Part shown: one piece after another, positions 54,160-64,000 of the stretch
How the letters are laid out: each line of letters starts with the position of its first letter
Numbering within the stretch: the first letter of the stretch is position 1
From: Cololabis saira
Taxonomy: Eukaryota; Chordata; Actinopteri; Beloniformes; Belonidae
Direction: 5' to 3'
DNA length: 64,000 nt
Assembly: GCF_033807715.1 (NCBI RefSeq)
Contig: NC_084591.1
Coordinates: 32,629,590-32,693,589 of the forward strand
Notes under the pieces: model-generated
Seen by the model: the letters and a program-made list of their open reading frames with translations, nothing else
Told to the model about the DNA's origin: nothing
Database searches by the model: none
Program-made: the position numbers and the translations under genes

Positions 54160-55250
54160 GAGACTGTAAGATAAAGATAAAAGATAAAGATGTACTTCAT
54201 TGATCCCAGGAATGGGGAATGATTGTTCAGCAGCAGCATAACATACAGAAACAAAAGATAACAGACAACTCAACATAAAACCTAGATATATAAAAGTACT
54301 ATCTAAAAATGTCTATACATATGGCGCTCTTATACTAGTACCTACTCAGCGCGACTCGACTCGCCTCGCCTCCTCTCGCCTTGTCCACGTTTATTTTCAA
54401 TACCCAGATGAGAAGTAGGCGGGATTGGAGCGAAGCTGCTGTGGCGTATTTGATTGTGTGATCTAAATGGAGAAGACAACAACACTAAAGATGTAGAACA
54501 TGGAGGAGATGATAGACGTGCTGCTGAGTCTGTGACTTGTGTTTGATACCAAGTTAAAAATGAGAGTGAAAGAAGCTTCAAGCGGCAACGCTTTTTTTGT
54601 TTGTTTGTCTCGGCGCTGCTGAAAAGTCAGCTGGAGCCGCGAGCAGCTATGAAGTGACAGAGCTCCTGGTAGATCTGGTCGTTCCTTATCTCCCGTCTAG
54701 ATCCCTTTTTAATTCTCTCCTCAGCCACCAGGTTTATGAACATCTGCACCTCAGAGTTGGATCATGAAACAGACTTTTGCGCCGCCATTGCCTGTCGGAT
54801 AAAATGAGGAAGCCATGAGCCGTTCTTGCGCTGATTCCCGCTTCCTGACTCAAACATCTGACACAGAGTGATGGCCCGTGGCAGGAAAGATTTCCTCTAT
54901 CTGTCGGTTGGATGGCGGAGCTGTAAGAGTCTGCTAGAGGAGGAGCTCCGCTGTCTGTCCAGGGGGGACCTGGGTGGTCCATAATGGAGGAAAGTTTCTT
55001 CTGTGTCCTCCTCTTCACCACAGTCTCAAAGGTCTCCAGCCTGAGATCAATCACAGAGCCAGCCCCCCTGATGTTCTCGTCCAGTCTGTGGGTGTCCCTG
55101 GCTCTGATGCTGTCCCCCAATTCATTTCTGTGTATCATCGCTTCTTCCAAGAGGATCAGTCTTTCCAAAACAGCTTGCACGGGTGTCCCCTTGTCGTGGG
55201 GTTCCCTCTCTCTCTCTCTCAAACGTCTCTGTAATGCTCTGTTCCAGGCG
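54160..55250 (-). mobile_element. L2/CR1-like LINE 3' region, minus strand, interrupted
   Basis: The frame 55250-54790 (minus) contains TPVQAVLERLILLEEAMIHRNE and SVIDLRLETFETVVKRRTQKKLSSIMD, the conserved tail of L2-like RT proteins, then drifts out of frame. The UTR tail, with GGGATCAATGAAGTACATCT on minus, is at 54170-54215. Between about 54318 and 54620 is a different repeat starting at a TACTAGTACCTACTCAGCGC stretch, presumably a later insertion. A sequence just right (55290-55390) resembles 10330-10440. Confidence 0.6.
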
Positions 55251-55859
55251 AGAGAGAGGCGGGGGCGGCGGAGGTCGGAGAGGAAAAGCAAAGGGAGGGG
55301 GGCGAGGGATGATTCCAAGGCCACACACAACTGCTTCCAAATAAATTGTATTTCATTCATAAAAATAATAATATCTACCCACATGTAATGAATTGGGTTA
55401 TGTGAAAAATTTACACAAATAAAAAAAACAACAAAAAAAACCAGACAGTGCACCCACTACGTTGTAGTGGATGTAGAAGAACTTCCCTGACTTCCCATCA
55501 AAGTCCATGACTCTTCTTGAGCTGCTTACTTTCATCCATGAGAAAGAGCTCGCAGAAATCTACCCCAATCTGTGGATTGCACTCTGTTGGTCTGACCTTC
55601 CAGTGACAGCAGCGGAAGCAGAGTTTTTCCAAGCTGGCGCTTATTAAAACATACTTGAGGTCCACTGTGTCACAGGAGCGTCTCTCTGGACTTGCCATCA
55701 TCAGCATCAATCATACAGTTGCACAACAGATTTTGTATGATGATGTAATTGATGATTTTGCTGCAAAGAAGGCTAGAAAAGTCAAGTTCTAGATTCCACT
55801 TTACCCCTTTACACCTGTTGTGAAAGGGTGAAAAAGCGAGGTTAAAAAAATCTGCTACA
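55251..55859. other. Non-coding, shared repeat fragment, no gene
   Basis: The stretch GGGGGGCGAGGGATGATTCC to TGTATTTCATTC (about 55295-55360) is also found at 10345-10430. The rest has no recognised content. Confidence 0.4.
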
Positions 55860-57260
55860 AAAATCATGTTTTAGTGTTCACGGATGGATCTAAAGATCAA
55901 GAGACAGATGCTTCAGGTGCAGCTTTTACTGTGCACAGGCAGAATGTGCAATCATATGTGAGAACTTCGGATTTTTTGAATGTGTATACTGTTGGGTTGT
56001 ATGCGATTTTAATGGCAGTGAGGTGGGCAGAACAGCTGATGAATGGTGGAGTATTGATCTGTTGTGAATCTGTGTCTGCGGTGAAGAGCGTTGGGGTGGG
56101 ATGTCCAAGGGGCAGAACGATCTTGTGAGATTCTGATAGCAAATCAGATGGTGAAAAGGAGGGGTGTTGAAGTGGTGCTGATGTGGGTTCCAGCGCATTC
56201 AGGTATCCGGGACAATGAAAGAGCAGACATGTTGGCTAATAAAGCAGTGAAAAAGGAGGGGGTGGATGTCAACATGAGCTTATTTAAGGGTGAAGGGAAA
56301 AGTATTGTGTGGAAACAAATCATTCTGGAGTGGCAGAAGGAGTGGGAGGAAGGAAATTTTCATTTCATTTTCATTTTATTCTTTATTTCATTCAAAAAAT
56401 AAAACAAACAATTCAATAAAAATACAAATGTTCATAAATTGTGAATGAAAAGGGAGCAGAAAGAAGAAGAAACTTATCTAATCGGCCCCTTTTTCCAAGA
56501 AATAAATTCACAAATAAAATAAATTAAAAATTTTAAAAACAACAACTAAGTAAATAAAAAACTAAAATACAATAAAATTTCCGCCGTCTATGGGTATGTC
56601 AATCAAACTTAACTAACATATTTCATTATATTTATTTAACATACAGGCTTTAATTGTTCTTTTGAATGTAATGTTTGATTTGGATTCTTTGTTTTCTTTA
56701 TTCAGATTGTTCCATAAACTGATTCTTTTCACAGAAACACAACGTTCCATCAATTTAGTCTTGAATCTTGGTTTTTTTAAATCTCTGTTCCTTTTAAGTT
56801 ATATTTGCTTTCTCTTTTTTCAAATCTTTTCTGAATGTTGATTGGTAAAGTTTTTTTATGAGCTTTAAACATAATTTGCAGAATACTATAGTCTACTAAT
56901 TCATGAAATTTCAACAATTTTAACTGAAGGAATAATGGATTTGTTGGATCTCTATATCGTTTTCTACTGATTATTCTTATGGCTGAAATAAAGGGAGGCA
57001 TCTGTTTCCAATAACTGGGAAAGTGACAGAATCAGTAAACATCAGAGGAGGAGGGAGGAGAAAGGAAGATGTCATTATTTCTAGGTTAAGAATTGGGCAT
57101 ACTGCTCTTAATAGTACTCTTCATATTATAGGTAAGCATCAAGATGGACTGTGTTTTGAGTGTCAGGAGCCTGAGACAGTGCTACATGTACTGATTTGCT
57201 GTAGGAGATTAAGCAGAATAATGTATGATTGTTTAATTAGACTGTACAAAGCAGATGTAT
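55860..57260 (+). mobile_element. RNase H-bearing LINE C-terminus, split by another LINE
   Basis: The plus frame at 55874-56128 starts FTDGSKD...GAAFTV and continues with a Leu-Tyr-Ala-Ile helix and a CCESVSAVKS strand, an RNase H fold. After a shift, 56091-56356 gives VEVVLMWVPAHSGIRDNERADMLANKA. The reading resumes at about 57018 (SVNIRGGGRRKEDVIISRLRIGHTALN) with a Cys/His group (CFEC...HVLICC). RNase H at this position is typical of I/Nimb-type LINEs. Two catalytic positions are changed: Gly in VGLYA where Glu is usual, and Glu in CCES where Asp is usual. The gap 56357-57017 is a minus-strand LINE. Confidence 0.7.
56357..57017 (-). mobile_element. 5'-truncated jockey-like LINE 3' end inserted in the RNase H LINE
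   Basis: The minus frame 57001-56777 contains RYRDPTNPLFLQLKLLKFHE and MFKAHKKTLPINIQKRF...YNLKG, homologous to the end of the 20612-21900 element. The 3' UTR runs left to an ATGAA-rich tail at 56357-56395. It splits the surrounding RNase H text, so it is the later arrival. Confidence 0.8.
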
Positions 57261-57261
57261 T

Positions 57262-57960
57262 TCAGTCACCATGGATTCTACTAGTAAAGCGGATATGGAT
57301 GACTGTGGTTTATCTTACCTCTGGCTCTCTCAGACATTTAATAACATTGAATGGTTGAAACTAACTGTTGAGCAAAGGTTGAAAGATCAATTCCTGCAAA
57401 AATGGCGAAGTGAACTCTATAGGATGACATCATGTGATATTGGGATTAAGCAAGAGTTTAACCTAGAACAGTATTTATTATGTCAAAATCAAAAGTATAG
57501 ACAGGCCATTTGTAATTTTTGGATGAATAACAGCATAATACCAAAAGTCACTGGAAGGTATAAAGGTCTGGATCGAAGTCAGAGATTCTGTAACTCTGTA
57601 ACGTCAACCGTATTGGAGATGAGTTTCATATTTTGTTTGAATGTAAAAATGTAAATATAATGAATCTCAGACAAAACTACTTACCAAAGTATTATACAAA
57701 CCGACCATCTATATGTTTAAATTGATTTTGTTACTTCAATCTAACAGGTTAAATGTTATTTATAAATTAGGCGCCTTTTTGAAGAATGTCCTTCCTCTGT
57801 TTAAATGATTTTTTTTTCTTTGCTAAATTGAGTATTTTAGTTGAACATGTACAGCCTGCCACTTGCTACAAATGTACAAATGTTTGTGTTGTTGTGCTCC
57901 ATACCATGTGATCATGGTCGTGAGTTAAAATAAATGATTGATTGATTGCTTGATTGAGAT
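57262..57960 (+). mobile_element. LINE C-terminal fragment with (TGAT)n tail
   Basis: The frame 57271-57654 gives VEQRLKDQFLQKWRSELYRM, then EYLLCQ-type text and GRYKGLDRSQRFC. After a frameshift at about 57605 it continues as a GDEFHILFECK-like segment, a zinc-binding end seen in fish jockey-like elements. The 3' end is AAATAAATGATTGATTGATT at about 57930-57957. Whether it belongs to the RNase H element before it is unclear. Confidence 0.6.
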
Positions 57961-58163
57961 ACCATAGAGAAACAACTGAACTAGTGGCATAGCTGCAAGA
58001 AATAGGCATGAAACAGTTAAAAGTATTTTGGAAGTGGGGTCGAGTGGGAGGGGGAGGGGGAGGCGGAGTTTATTTACATTTTTGTATGATACCGGGCTGA
58101 TGAGGAGAATAATATAGTGAGTTTTTGAAAGATCCAGAAGATGGCAGCAGTGCAACTAATTGG

Positions 58164-58490
58164 ATGCAAGCTGGCGTAACAATCCAAAGAAGAAGAGGAA
58201 GAAGAAGAGCGGAAAGAAACGAGAACGAAGCATGGATGTATTATATAACGGAACGAAGCAGAACCAGGATCCGGAGATGGACCAGGACCAGGACCAGGAC
58301 CCAACGTATTCATACTAGAGATAAACAGTTCAGATGTGATCAGTGTGGGGCAGCTTTTACCAAGTCAAGTCACCTGAAAACTCACCAACGTATTCACACT
58401 GGAGATAAACCGTTCAGATGTGATCAGTGTGGGGCAGTTTTTTCCCAAAAAGGTAGTTTAGAGAGACATCAACATATTCACACTGGATAA
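58164..58490 (+). pseudogene. C2H2 zinc-finger gene remnant, two fingers
   Basis: From ATG 58164 a frame of about 108 residues has an Arg/Glu/Thr-rich head and two classical C2H2 fingers of the form CDQCGAxF-x5-L-x2-H-x3-H joined by the TGDKPF linker. It stops right after a third HTG linker; the following text (58495-58560) still looks finger-derived but out of frame. In fish, tandem arrays normally hold many fingers, so this is a truncated gene or a dispersed fragment. Zinc-finger proteins of this kind bind DNA; no target can be inferred. A short real gene cannot be ruled out. Confidence 0.6.
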
Positions 58491-58499
58491 GAATTACAT

Positions 58500-59654
58500 C
58501 TGTGATCAGTCTGTGGCAGCTTTTATTACGAGTGTTTAGGTAGAAGGTACCAATTTCAAAATGTTGTAAAGAATCAATTGTGTTGCTAAGATTTTGGGGA
58601 AGGTTTTTATTAGAACATCATTAAAGATTTAGGCCTATACAGGATGGAAGCTGTTCAACTATAACCGCATTTGGAAAATTGAGTACAGCAACTAAAATAT
58701 CCAAGATGAGCAGAAAAGTACTTTTCTCTGCCAACAGTGACAAAATGTAGTCATGAGCTTTAGAGTGTGTGTTTTATCATTGCAGATGAAATACTTACAG
58801 AAATGTTTAATTTTTTCCTTGTAAAGAAGTTACTTTTAAAGGTATACGATCTAATAAATGTATATGGATTTTTTGAAGTTGTTCCTTTTTTGACTGTCAG
58901 TGACAAAAGTATGAACTTTCTTTGTGATGTTTGGTTGGAGTTTTGTCTTCAGTTTAAACTGAATATATTTCTTCATCTTCAGTTAGGTTTTCTACCAGTT
59001 TGTGTTTCAATGTTCTGCATTTAAATATTCAGTTAAATAAAAAAAAGTGCTTTCCTGTTTGTCTGCTGGATTTCAGTTTTTCTCAGTAAAACTACTCCAC
59101 AGACATAACAGGACATCAGTGTCAGGATGTTACAACAGAGTCCCACAGTAGTGCCTTGTTCATGTGGTTTTATTACTGTAGATGAATGATGGTTCCTGAT
59201 AATATTTCACCGGGGTGATGGAAAAAAAAAAAAAAGGTAATTAGTTATTACAGATACTGCTTCTGAGACCAGCTAGTCAACTTTAAAACTGAGTACATGT
59301 TATCATAGATTTACAAAGCTGTTTAGATTAATTACAATTTGAATATAGTTTAATAAATATAATGTAAATCAGTTTATAATCAGTGATCCAAAATGGGAAA
59401 GAGGCTGCAAGGGATACACAACGCCCACGGGAAGTGAGGCCTTAGATGGATACATAAAACCTTATGGTGAAAGTCAGTTGCAATAGTACCCAGGTATGTT
59501 GACAAACTACAAAAGCAGCATATAAACAATAGTAAAGTCAAACAAAAAAAGGGAGACTGAAAATAAATATTCAAGTGGACATTTGTTTGCAGTTTAAAAC
59601 AGATGAGATCTTCTGTGCATGACATGATATCAGCACTGTACTGATTGGTATATC
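58500..59654. other. Non-coding, nothing recognised
   Basis: AT-rich sequence with AATAAA-type words at about 59036 and an A run at 59222-59234. The 85-codon hydrophobic frame at 58767 has no family resemblance and is probably incidental. Confidence 0.45.
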
Positions 59655-59662
59655 ACATAGTA

Positions 59663-59892
59663 CAGTGTTTCCCAACCCCGGTCCTCGAGCCATCCCTGTC
59701 CTGCATGTTTCAGATGTTTCCCTGCCCCAACACACCTGGTTCTAATTAATGGTCCTCATTAGCCAAATCACCAAGGTCTGCACAACCCTGTTGATGACAC
59801 AGGTACTTGTATCACGGTGTGCTGAAGCAGGGTAGCTTCTAAAACATGCAGGACAGGGGGGGCTCAAGGACCAGGTGTGTTGGGAAACACTT
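59663..59892. mobile_element. hAT-type MITE with perfect 8-bp duplication
   Basis: The left end CAGTGTTTCCCAACC and the inverted right end (AAGTGTTTCCCAACAC) are flanked by ACATAGTA at 59655-59662 and 59893-59900. At 230 bp it cannot code for a transposase. The TIR resembles Charlie-type hAT elements. Confidence 0.9.
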
Positions 59893-59900
59893 ACATAGTA

Positions 59901-60660
59901 TATATGAGGTAGGAATTGGTACAATGAACACTAAATATTACATGAAATATTTTATAGTACCATATAATAAACAGTATACAATACATTTTAGTATGCAAAG
60001 CTGATACCAGCTATTATTTAATCATTATTGCAGCCTCTGCCTTAGTTTCCCTGGCATTTAGGGCTTTTTACTGTCAGTCCGAGGACACTTTATGGGGATT
60101 TTCCTGTAAAGAAAACTTTGAGGTGACTGTTTCAGCCATCTGGAAGCATTTTTTTATGCATGGAAAATGATATTTCAAAACTTTTTATAGTTCCACATTA
60201 TGTTACATTACATTATTATGCTTTTCAAACACGTCTAAAATGTTTGTGTTTAGTGAAGCTTATGCTTAGTAAATAATCAACCCCCACTTTTCTTGACAGT
60301 CAAAGCGCTCACATCAGTTCCATTATTAATTCAAATGTCATTCATACTTGATGGTAAACTACATGTGGAGCCACAGCTGCACTGGGGCAGACTAGCAGAA
60401 ACGTGGCAGCCAATCCACACCAACGGCCTCTTGGACCACCACCGGAACATTCATACACCAGCAATGCCTTCACTGGAGGTAAGGATGGTGAAATGTCTTG
60501 CCCAAGGACACAACAAGAAGGAGGAGTGAGGGGCACCACTCAGTGGATCATGCTGGTGTCCCCCTTCACCATAGCTCTATAGCAGCATATCTGCAATGAA
60601 GCTACGTCAAAGACGAACTGCTTTGAGCTTGTGCTGTGGCTGGCCCTAACTCATTAGTGT
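59901..60660. other. Non-coding with a common teleost repeat fragment
   Basis: Around 60480-60520 the phrase GAAATGTCTTGCCCAAGGAC is a frequent teleost repeat motif. No gene is supported; the 78-codon frame covers this fragment. Confidence 0.4.
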
Positions 60661-60665
60661 TTACA

Positions 60666-61900
60666 GCAGTGGGGAACCTTCAGGGCCTTCTACGCCTTCA
60701 GAGAAGGCCTAAAAAAAATAAGAAATAATAATGAATGTAATAATGATAACAATAATAAAGTATTCAATAAAAAAATATACATATATATATTTTTTTCTAT
60801 CTCATTTAATTCAATACAATATATTTAACAGATTTTTTTCTCATCTATGTTCTAAAATTTACTGTCAAGTTCATGTCCTGAAAACCTGTTCAGATAAAAC
60901 CCACCGTCAACCCCCCACCCCCTCACCATCCTCAACAGCAGCCTGAAGTGGTCCACCCACATCAACTCTGTCAGGAAGAAGCTCAGCAAAGGTTGTACTT
61001 CCTGCGTCAGCTCAGGAAGTTTAACCTGCCACAGCAGCTGCTGATCACCTTCTACTCTGCCATAATCCAGTCTGTTCTCTGCACTTCCATCACTGTCTGG
61101 TTCGGATCGGCCACCAAACTAAACAGGAACAGACTGAAACGGACAATTAGGTCTGCAGAGAGGATAATTGGGACTAACCTCCCATCTATCCAGGACCTGT
61201 ACCGGTTCAGGACCAGGAAACAGCAGGTAGCATCTCTGCAGACTCCTTACACCCAGGACACAGTCTGGTTGAACTCCTGCCCTCTGGAAGGCGCTACAGA
61301 GCACTGTACGCTAAAACCTCCAGACTCAGAGACAAATTCGTCGGGCAATGTTCAAACTTGGCCAATAAAGCTGATTCTGATTCTGATTATGCAATCAGAA
61401 TCGTCTGTCTCTTTTAAGGCCCGGTTAGCCGGCTCATTCATTGGTTAGCACTTCACGAATCCCGGGGAAGGCCAAGCTATGTGTTTTGGTGTGGAGAGTG
61501 ACGGGCAAATCGACCAATCACGGTTTGATTTCAAGTGGGCGGGAATAAAACAAAAGATCGTAGGCCTTCATGAAGTCCGAACATCAAATCTCTGCAGAGT
61601 GGTGAGAGCGGTTGAGAGACAGAGTTAAATGGCGGAAGACGAGAGTGACGTTGTGGCTAACCTGATAGCATCGCCTTTTCCAAGGCGGCCTTTCAAAGAA
61701 AAAATTCAAATAATAAAAAATGAAAGACCAACTCCAGAACTGGAATTAAAAGAAAGGTTAAGAAAGTAAAAAGGCATTTCAAGATATCCACGGTTGATGG
61801 GCTGTACGAAAACAAACAGGCTGTACTGGTGGAGTTGTTTACTTTTTACAACTGACAAGTCATCCACTGGGTCATGTCATGTCACCAGTCCACTTATTGT
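60666..61900 (+). mobile_element. hAT transposon 5' end with N-terminal transposase remnant
   Basis: A likely terminus CAGTGGGGAACCTTCAGGGC is at about 60669, with a GCCTTCAGAGAAGGCC palindrome. After a LINE insertion (60910-61395), ATG 61628 starts a short frame, SPFPRRPFKEK then RPTPELELKERLRK with a stop, and 61790-61860 continues in another frame with a W.SCLLFTTDKSS zinc-finger-like segment. This order matches hAT elements related to ZMYM1-like proteins. The catalytic core and 3' end are absent. The reading is from memory of the family. Confidence 0.55.
60910..61395 (+). mobile_element. 5'-truncated L2/CR1-like LINE, RT C-terminus and 3' UTR
   Basis: The frame from 60948 holds QQRLYFLRQLRKFNLPQQLL, then FYSAIIQSVLCTSITVWFG and RTIRSAERIIGTNLPSIQDLY, the conserved C-terminal segment of this LINE group. 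A frameshift falls near 61240-61290 (CPLEGA...YALYAKT-like). The 3' end is GGCCAATAAAGCTGATTCTG with (ATTCTG)n. It interrupts the hAT 5' region. Confidence 0.75.
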
Positions 61901-61904
61901 GTGT

Positions 61905-61965
61905 GTGTGTGTGTGGGCGTGTGAGTGTATGCACATGTGTATGAGTGTGAGTGAGGGTGTGTGTA
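61905..61965. repeat. Imperfect (GT)n microsatellite
   Basis: GTGTGTGTGTGTGTGTG followed by GAGTGT variants. Confidence 0.85.
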
Positions 61966-61989
61966 TGCGTGGGGGGTGGGGTCGTATGG

Positions 61990-62103
61990 GATGTTTTAAA
62001 TTGTACTTTTGATTGTTATTTTATCTCTGTATGTAAAGCACCATGAGTTGCACTTACACTGCATGAGTTGGTGCTATACAAATAAATAAAGTTTAAGTTT
62101 AAA
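61990..62103 (+). mobile_element. LINE/SINE-like 3' tail
   Basis: The block TGTAAAGCACCATGAGTTGC ... GGTGCTATACAAATAAATAA has the form of common teleost LINE tails. It is too short for clade assignment. Confidence 0.5.
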
Positions 62104-63124
62104 GTCAGCAGCGGATTTGTCAGCCTTACAAATCTGACAAAGTCAGCCCGCCAACATCAAGATTCTGCAGCACACCTGCAAACTACAGTCAGTTTGAAAA
62201 CCTTTGGGGACACAAGAGTTGATCTTCAGCTAGATGAGCAGTGCCGGAATCATACTACAGCCCACAACAACAAGAACCGACTGCGGGCCCGCAGTCTGCC
62301 TTGCTTCTGTCGTCGTCCCTTATTTTGAAATATTTCCACACTGCTGACGTCCTGCTTGCATTAATTGTCGCTATCTTGCCTGAAACGGCGCTGCCAGTCT
62401 CACTCACGGGTATCACTCTCTTCTCATCACCACGCTAAGCTTAGCCGCCTAGCGGCTAACCGGAATGTAACAATGGGATTGTTTATGTTGTTTCACACCG
62501 ACGGCTTCAGGTGAAGCACCGCACATGCGCAGTTGATGTACCTGCGATGAGACTACGTTGTACTGTGAGTTACGTGGAGTGTTTAATAAAGTTACCTGTG
62601 ATTAAGGGTAATACTCAACCGTCCAGTTTGTATAATTAAGGAAGATAGAACAAACTGAAACACGGAACAGCTGGCTGAACAGCAGCTCGGAGGCTGCTCC
62701 GCCGCCAGGCTGCACTCACCTGGGGAGCTGTGGGGCGACTCAACATGTCCCCCTATAGTCACTAACCAGTAACTACAACAACAATGAAGATGTATCGGTG
62801 CGTGGTATCGCAGAATTTTTGCGAGTACGAGTATATGAGAGCAGTATCGGCCCTGATACCAGTATCGGTATCGGGGCTCCGCTATTTCCCGTTTATCCTG
62901 GCCGAAACAAGATGACATTATATAATATTAATATATACAAATATTATAATATTAATATTATATATGAATATTATTATACTTAATATTACACTTATGACAT
63001 ATACGTATCTGCACAGCACTTAGCAACCAAACACCGCTGCATTGCATTGTGGGAGGTTTCTGCTTAGCTAGTGTCCATCAATCCACACTAATACATTTCT
63101 CCGGAAAATTATCCACGGTATTTT
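62104..63124. other. Non-coding, AT-rich and repeat-like, no gene
   Basis: Around 62790-62880 the words GTATCGG and GATACCAGTATCGG recur, as in decayed hAT ends. The part 62910-62995 is nearly pure A/T. No coding or RNA gene is supported. Confidence 0.4.
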
Positions 63125-64000
63125 ATAGAAAATGATCATACATAACATGGATGAAGTGGTTAAATAAATGTAATACATTTTTTGTAAGTGTTGGACCAAA
63201 TTTAGCAAAAGAAATTCCAGTTCCAGTGACATCTAATGATAATCTTATAGAAACAAATCCTAACACAATGTTCCTTAAACCTGTGGAGGAAAAGGATATT
63301 ATAGATATTGTGAATAATTGCAAAAACAAAACATCAACTGATTATAATGAAATAGACATGAAAATAGTAAAAAAAGTTGTTGACGGGATTATCGTTGCAA
63401 ACTGGTCAATTCCCCAATGGCATGAAAATAGCTAAAGTTATGCCGTTCACACAAAACTGGAGACAAACACCACTTCACAAATTACAGACCTGTCTCTCTT
63501 CTCTCACAATTCTCAAAAAATTTAGAAAAACTATTTAATAACAGATTAGACAATTTCATAGATAAACACAATTTACTATCTGACAGTCAGTATGGATTCC
63601 GAAAAACCCGGACAACAGCACAGGCATTAACTAAACTCATTGAAGTAACCAAAAATTCCATAGATGAAAAGAAATACACAGTTGGTTTATTCATTGATCT
63701 AAAAAAAGCTTTCGATACAATAAATCATGAAATATTATTCAATGAATTGGAACTATATGGGGTAAGGAGGTGTGCATTACAGTGGGTCAGAAGGTACTTA
63801 AAGAACAGGAAACAATTTGTGAAGATGGGAGAAAATCTGTCACAATGTTTGGACATTGAGTGTGGACTCCCCCAGGGGTCAGTGTTGGGTCCTAAACTGT
63901 TTATCATCTATATCAATGATATATGTAAAATATCACAAATACTGAAATTCATACTATTTCCCGATCACAAACATATTTTATTCTGGTGAGAATTTACAGC
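63125..64000 (+). mobile_element. Jockey-like LINE reverse transcriptase, degenerate, runs off window
   Basis: Same family as 20612-21900, opposite strand. The 63151-63435 frame carries the pre-RT segment (FLKPVEEKDIIDIVNNCKNKTSTD). After a shift near 63425-63445, RT continues with PVSLLSQFSK, QYGFRKTRTTAQAL, GLFIDLKKAFDTINH near 63690 and CGLPQGSVLGP near 63865. At the catalytic site near 63957 the text is FPDHKH where FADDT is expected, so this copy is dead even apart from the shift. Confidence 0.8.

Noticed and set aside
58767..59024. Hydrophobic 85-codon frame
   Set aside because: AT-rich chance frame; no family resemblance, no splice or promoter context.

Overview
The window is nuclear DNA of a ray-finned fish, most likely a percomorph teleost. 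This rests on split vertebrate genes with GT-AG introns, a chemokine-receptor gene of the ACKR3 type, and a very high load of teleost-style transposable elements. Those elements include BEL/Pao, Gypsy, L1, L2/CR1-like LINEs, hAT, PIF/Harbinger-like and TTAA-specific elements, tRNA SINEs and teleost microsatellites. There is no bacterial operon, phage or CRISPR array.

Only two host genes are well supported. One is a six-exon beta-1,4-galactosyltransferase, best matched to b4galt4, on the minus strand at 7627-14099. Its exon sizes, splice sites and reading phases all fit, giving a 345-residue protein. Its last intron is about 4.25 kb and filled with nested repeats. The other is an intronless-coding ackr3 (cxcr7) receptor at 32672-33778, with a splice acceptor just upstream and a plausible 5' UTR exon at about 29690-29994. 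A short two-finger C2H2 reading frame at 58164-58490 looks like a gene remnant. A tRNA-Leu(AAG)-like sequence at 18308-18389 (minus) looks degenerate.

Layout. 1-3124: BEL/Pao gag-pol open to the window edge. 4.1-5.4 kb: nested Harbinger-like elements. 7.6-14.1 kb: b4galt4 with a LINE, a DNA transposon and a MITE in intron 5. 14.1-16.6 kb: a chimeric repeat fragment and an internally deleted L1. 16.9-18.1 kb: a TTAA-flanked element. 19-22 kb: hAT transposase remnant, SINE, LINE 3' end. 22.8-24 kb: hAT element. 25.5-26.8 kb: a near-perfect 1.3-kb palindrome. 26.9-29.7 kb: microsatellites and two minisatellites. 29.7-33.8 kb: ackr3. 37.6-40.05 kb: interleaved palindromic Harbinger-like elements with a TTAA MITE inside. 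40.09-50.64 kb: a nearly intact Gypsy retrotransposon split by a full-length L1. 50.8-52.7 kb: second copy of the intron-5 DNA transposon. 53-64 kb: layered LINE, hAT and zinc-finger remnants.

The window reads as a stratified transposon graveyard around two ordinary genes. Its most useful content is a set of insertions whose target-site duplications, and in two cases paralogous empty sites, can be read directly. I see no convincing new biological system. The most unusual objects are the 1.3-kb palindrome, the 12-bp minisatellite open in four of six frames, and the interleaved inverted repeats at 37.6-40 kb.
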